Assembly: GCA_017998095.1 (NCBI GenBank)
Contig: JAGODU010000243.1
Coordinates: forward strand, 1-5,361
Source of the DNA: Prolixibacteraceae bacterium
Lineage (GTDB): Bacteria > Bacteroidota > Bacteroidia > Bacteroidales > Prolixibacteraceae
Direction: 5' to 3'
Length of the DNA stretch: 5,361 nucleotides
The stretch's first letter is position 1, and each line of letters starts with the position of its first letter. The notes beneath the pieces were generated by a model, which saw only the letters and a program-made list of their open reading frames with translations, had not been told where the DNA came from and made no database searches. Of this stretch, positions 5,271 to 5,361 are shown in pieces. The position numbers were made by a program, and so were the translations under genes.

Positions 5271-5361
5271 TCGGCTGCTTTCAGTTTATCAATCCCCGCT
5301 GTTTCAATTCCCCCGGTTTCATCATTTTTGATAATATAAAGAACTATTCCAGCGTCAGGTT
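5267..5361 (-). CDS. C-terminal end of a minus-strand protein (runs off right edge)
   Basis: A frame open from the right edge encodes 30 residues, beginning PDAGIVLYIIKNDETGG and ending GIDKLKAAD, before TAA at 5267-5269. It overlaps the end of the plus-strand YcgL-like gene by 3 bases, a tail-to-tail arrangement. The residue mix (Gly, Lys, Asp, Ile) looks protein-like, but 30 codons are too few to assign a family. It could be chance. If real, another minus-strand gene begins beyond the window. Confidence 0.4.
   Translation of the reverse strand, partial: PDAGIVLYIIKNDETGGIETAGIDKLKAAD

Noticed and set aside
5255..5300. Rho-independent terminator between the two convergent genes at the right end
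   Set aside because: No GC-rich hairpin followed by a T-run is visible on either strand.

Overview
This window looks like the DNA-packaging end of a double-stranded DNA tailed phage, either a prophage or a free phage contig. The sequence is AT-rich, with an especially AT-rich intergenic stretch near 4800-5000. Almost everything lies on the minus strand as one tightly packed, co-directional gene cluster read from about 4751 down to 1. In order these are a ParB/Srx-fold N-terminal domain protein (4068-4751), a SPPY-type DNA methyltransferase (3170-4075), a very short S-adenosylmethionine decarboxylase-like pyruvoyl enzyme (2846-3154), a helix-turn-helix protein in the small-terminase position (1993-2838), the large terminase (495-1991), and the N-terminal 150 residues of a portal protein that runs off the left edge (1-450). 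Gaps are 0-45 bp. The ParB-like gene and methyltransferase gene overlap, which suggests a single transcript with translational coupling.

The right end is different. A roughly 270 bp AT-rich region (4752-5024) separates the packaging cluster from a divergently transcribed 81-residue gene (5025-5270) that resembles the YcgL family. YcgL is best known from Gammaproteobacteria, so this is a weak hint at the host group. The region contains two pairs of short tandem repeats with the shared core TGTTGYA, one pair next to each divergent gene, and plausible sigma70-like elements. The last about 95 bases hold the C-terminus of another minus-strand reading frame that meets the YcgL-like gene tail to tail.

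The most interesting point is metabolic. An AdoMet decarboxylase homologue with all its self-processing and catalytic residues sits between a SAM-consuming DNA methyltransferase and the terminase genes, inside a packaging operon. Possible roles are local polyamine production for genome condensation during packaging, lowering SAM to blunt host methylation or restriction, or a neofunctionalised pyruvoyl amino-acid decarboxylase. The ParB-like protein and methyltransferase could modify or mark phage DNA before the terminase acts. These roles are inferences; the gene identities of TerL, the methyltransferase, the ParB-like protein and the AdoMetDC homologue are well supported by visible motifs. 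No RNA genes, insertion sequences, integrase or CRISPR array were seen.
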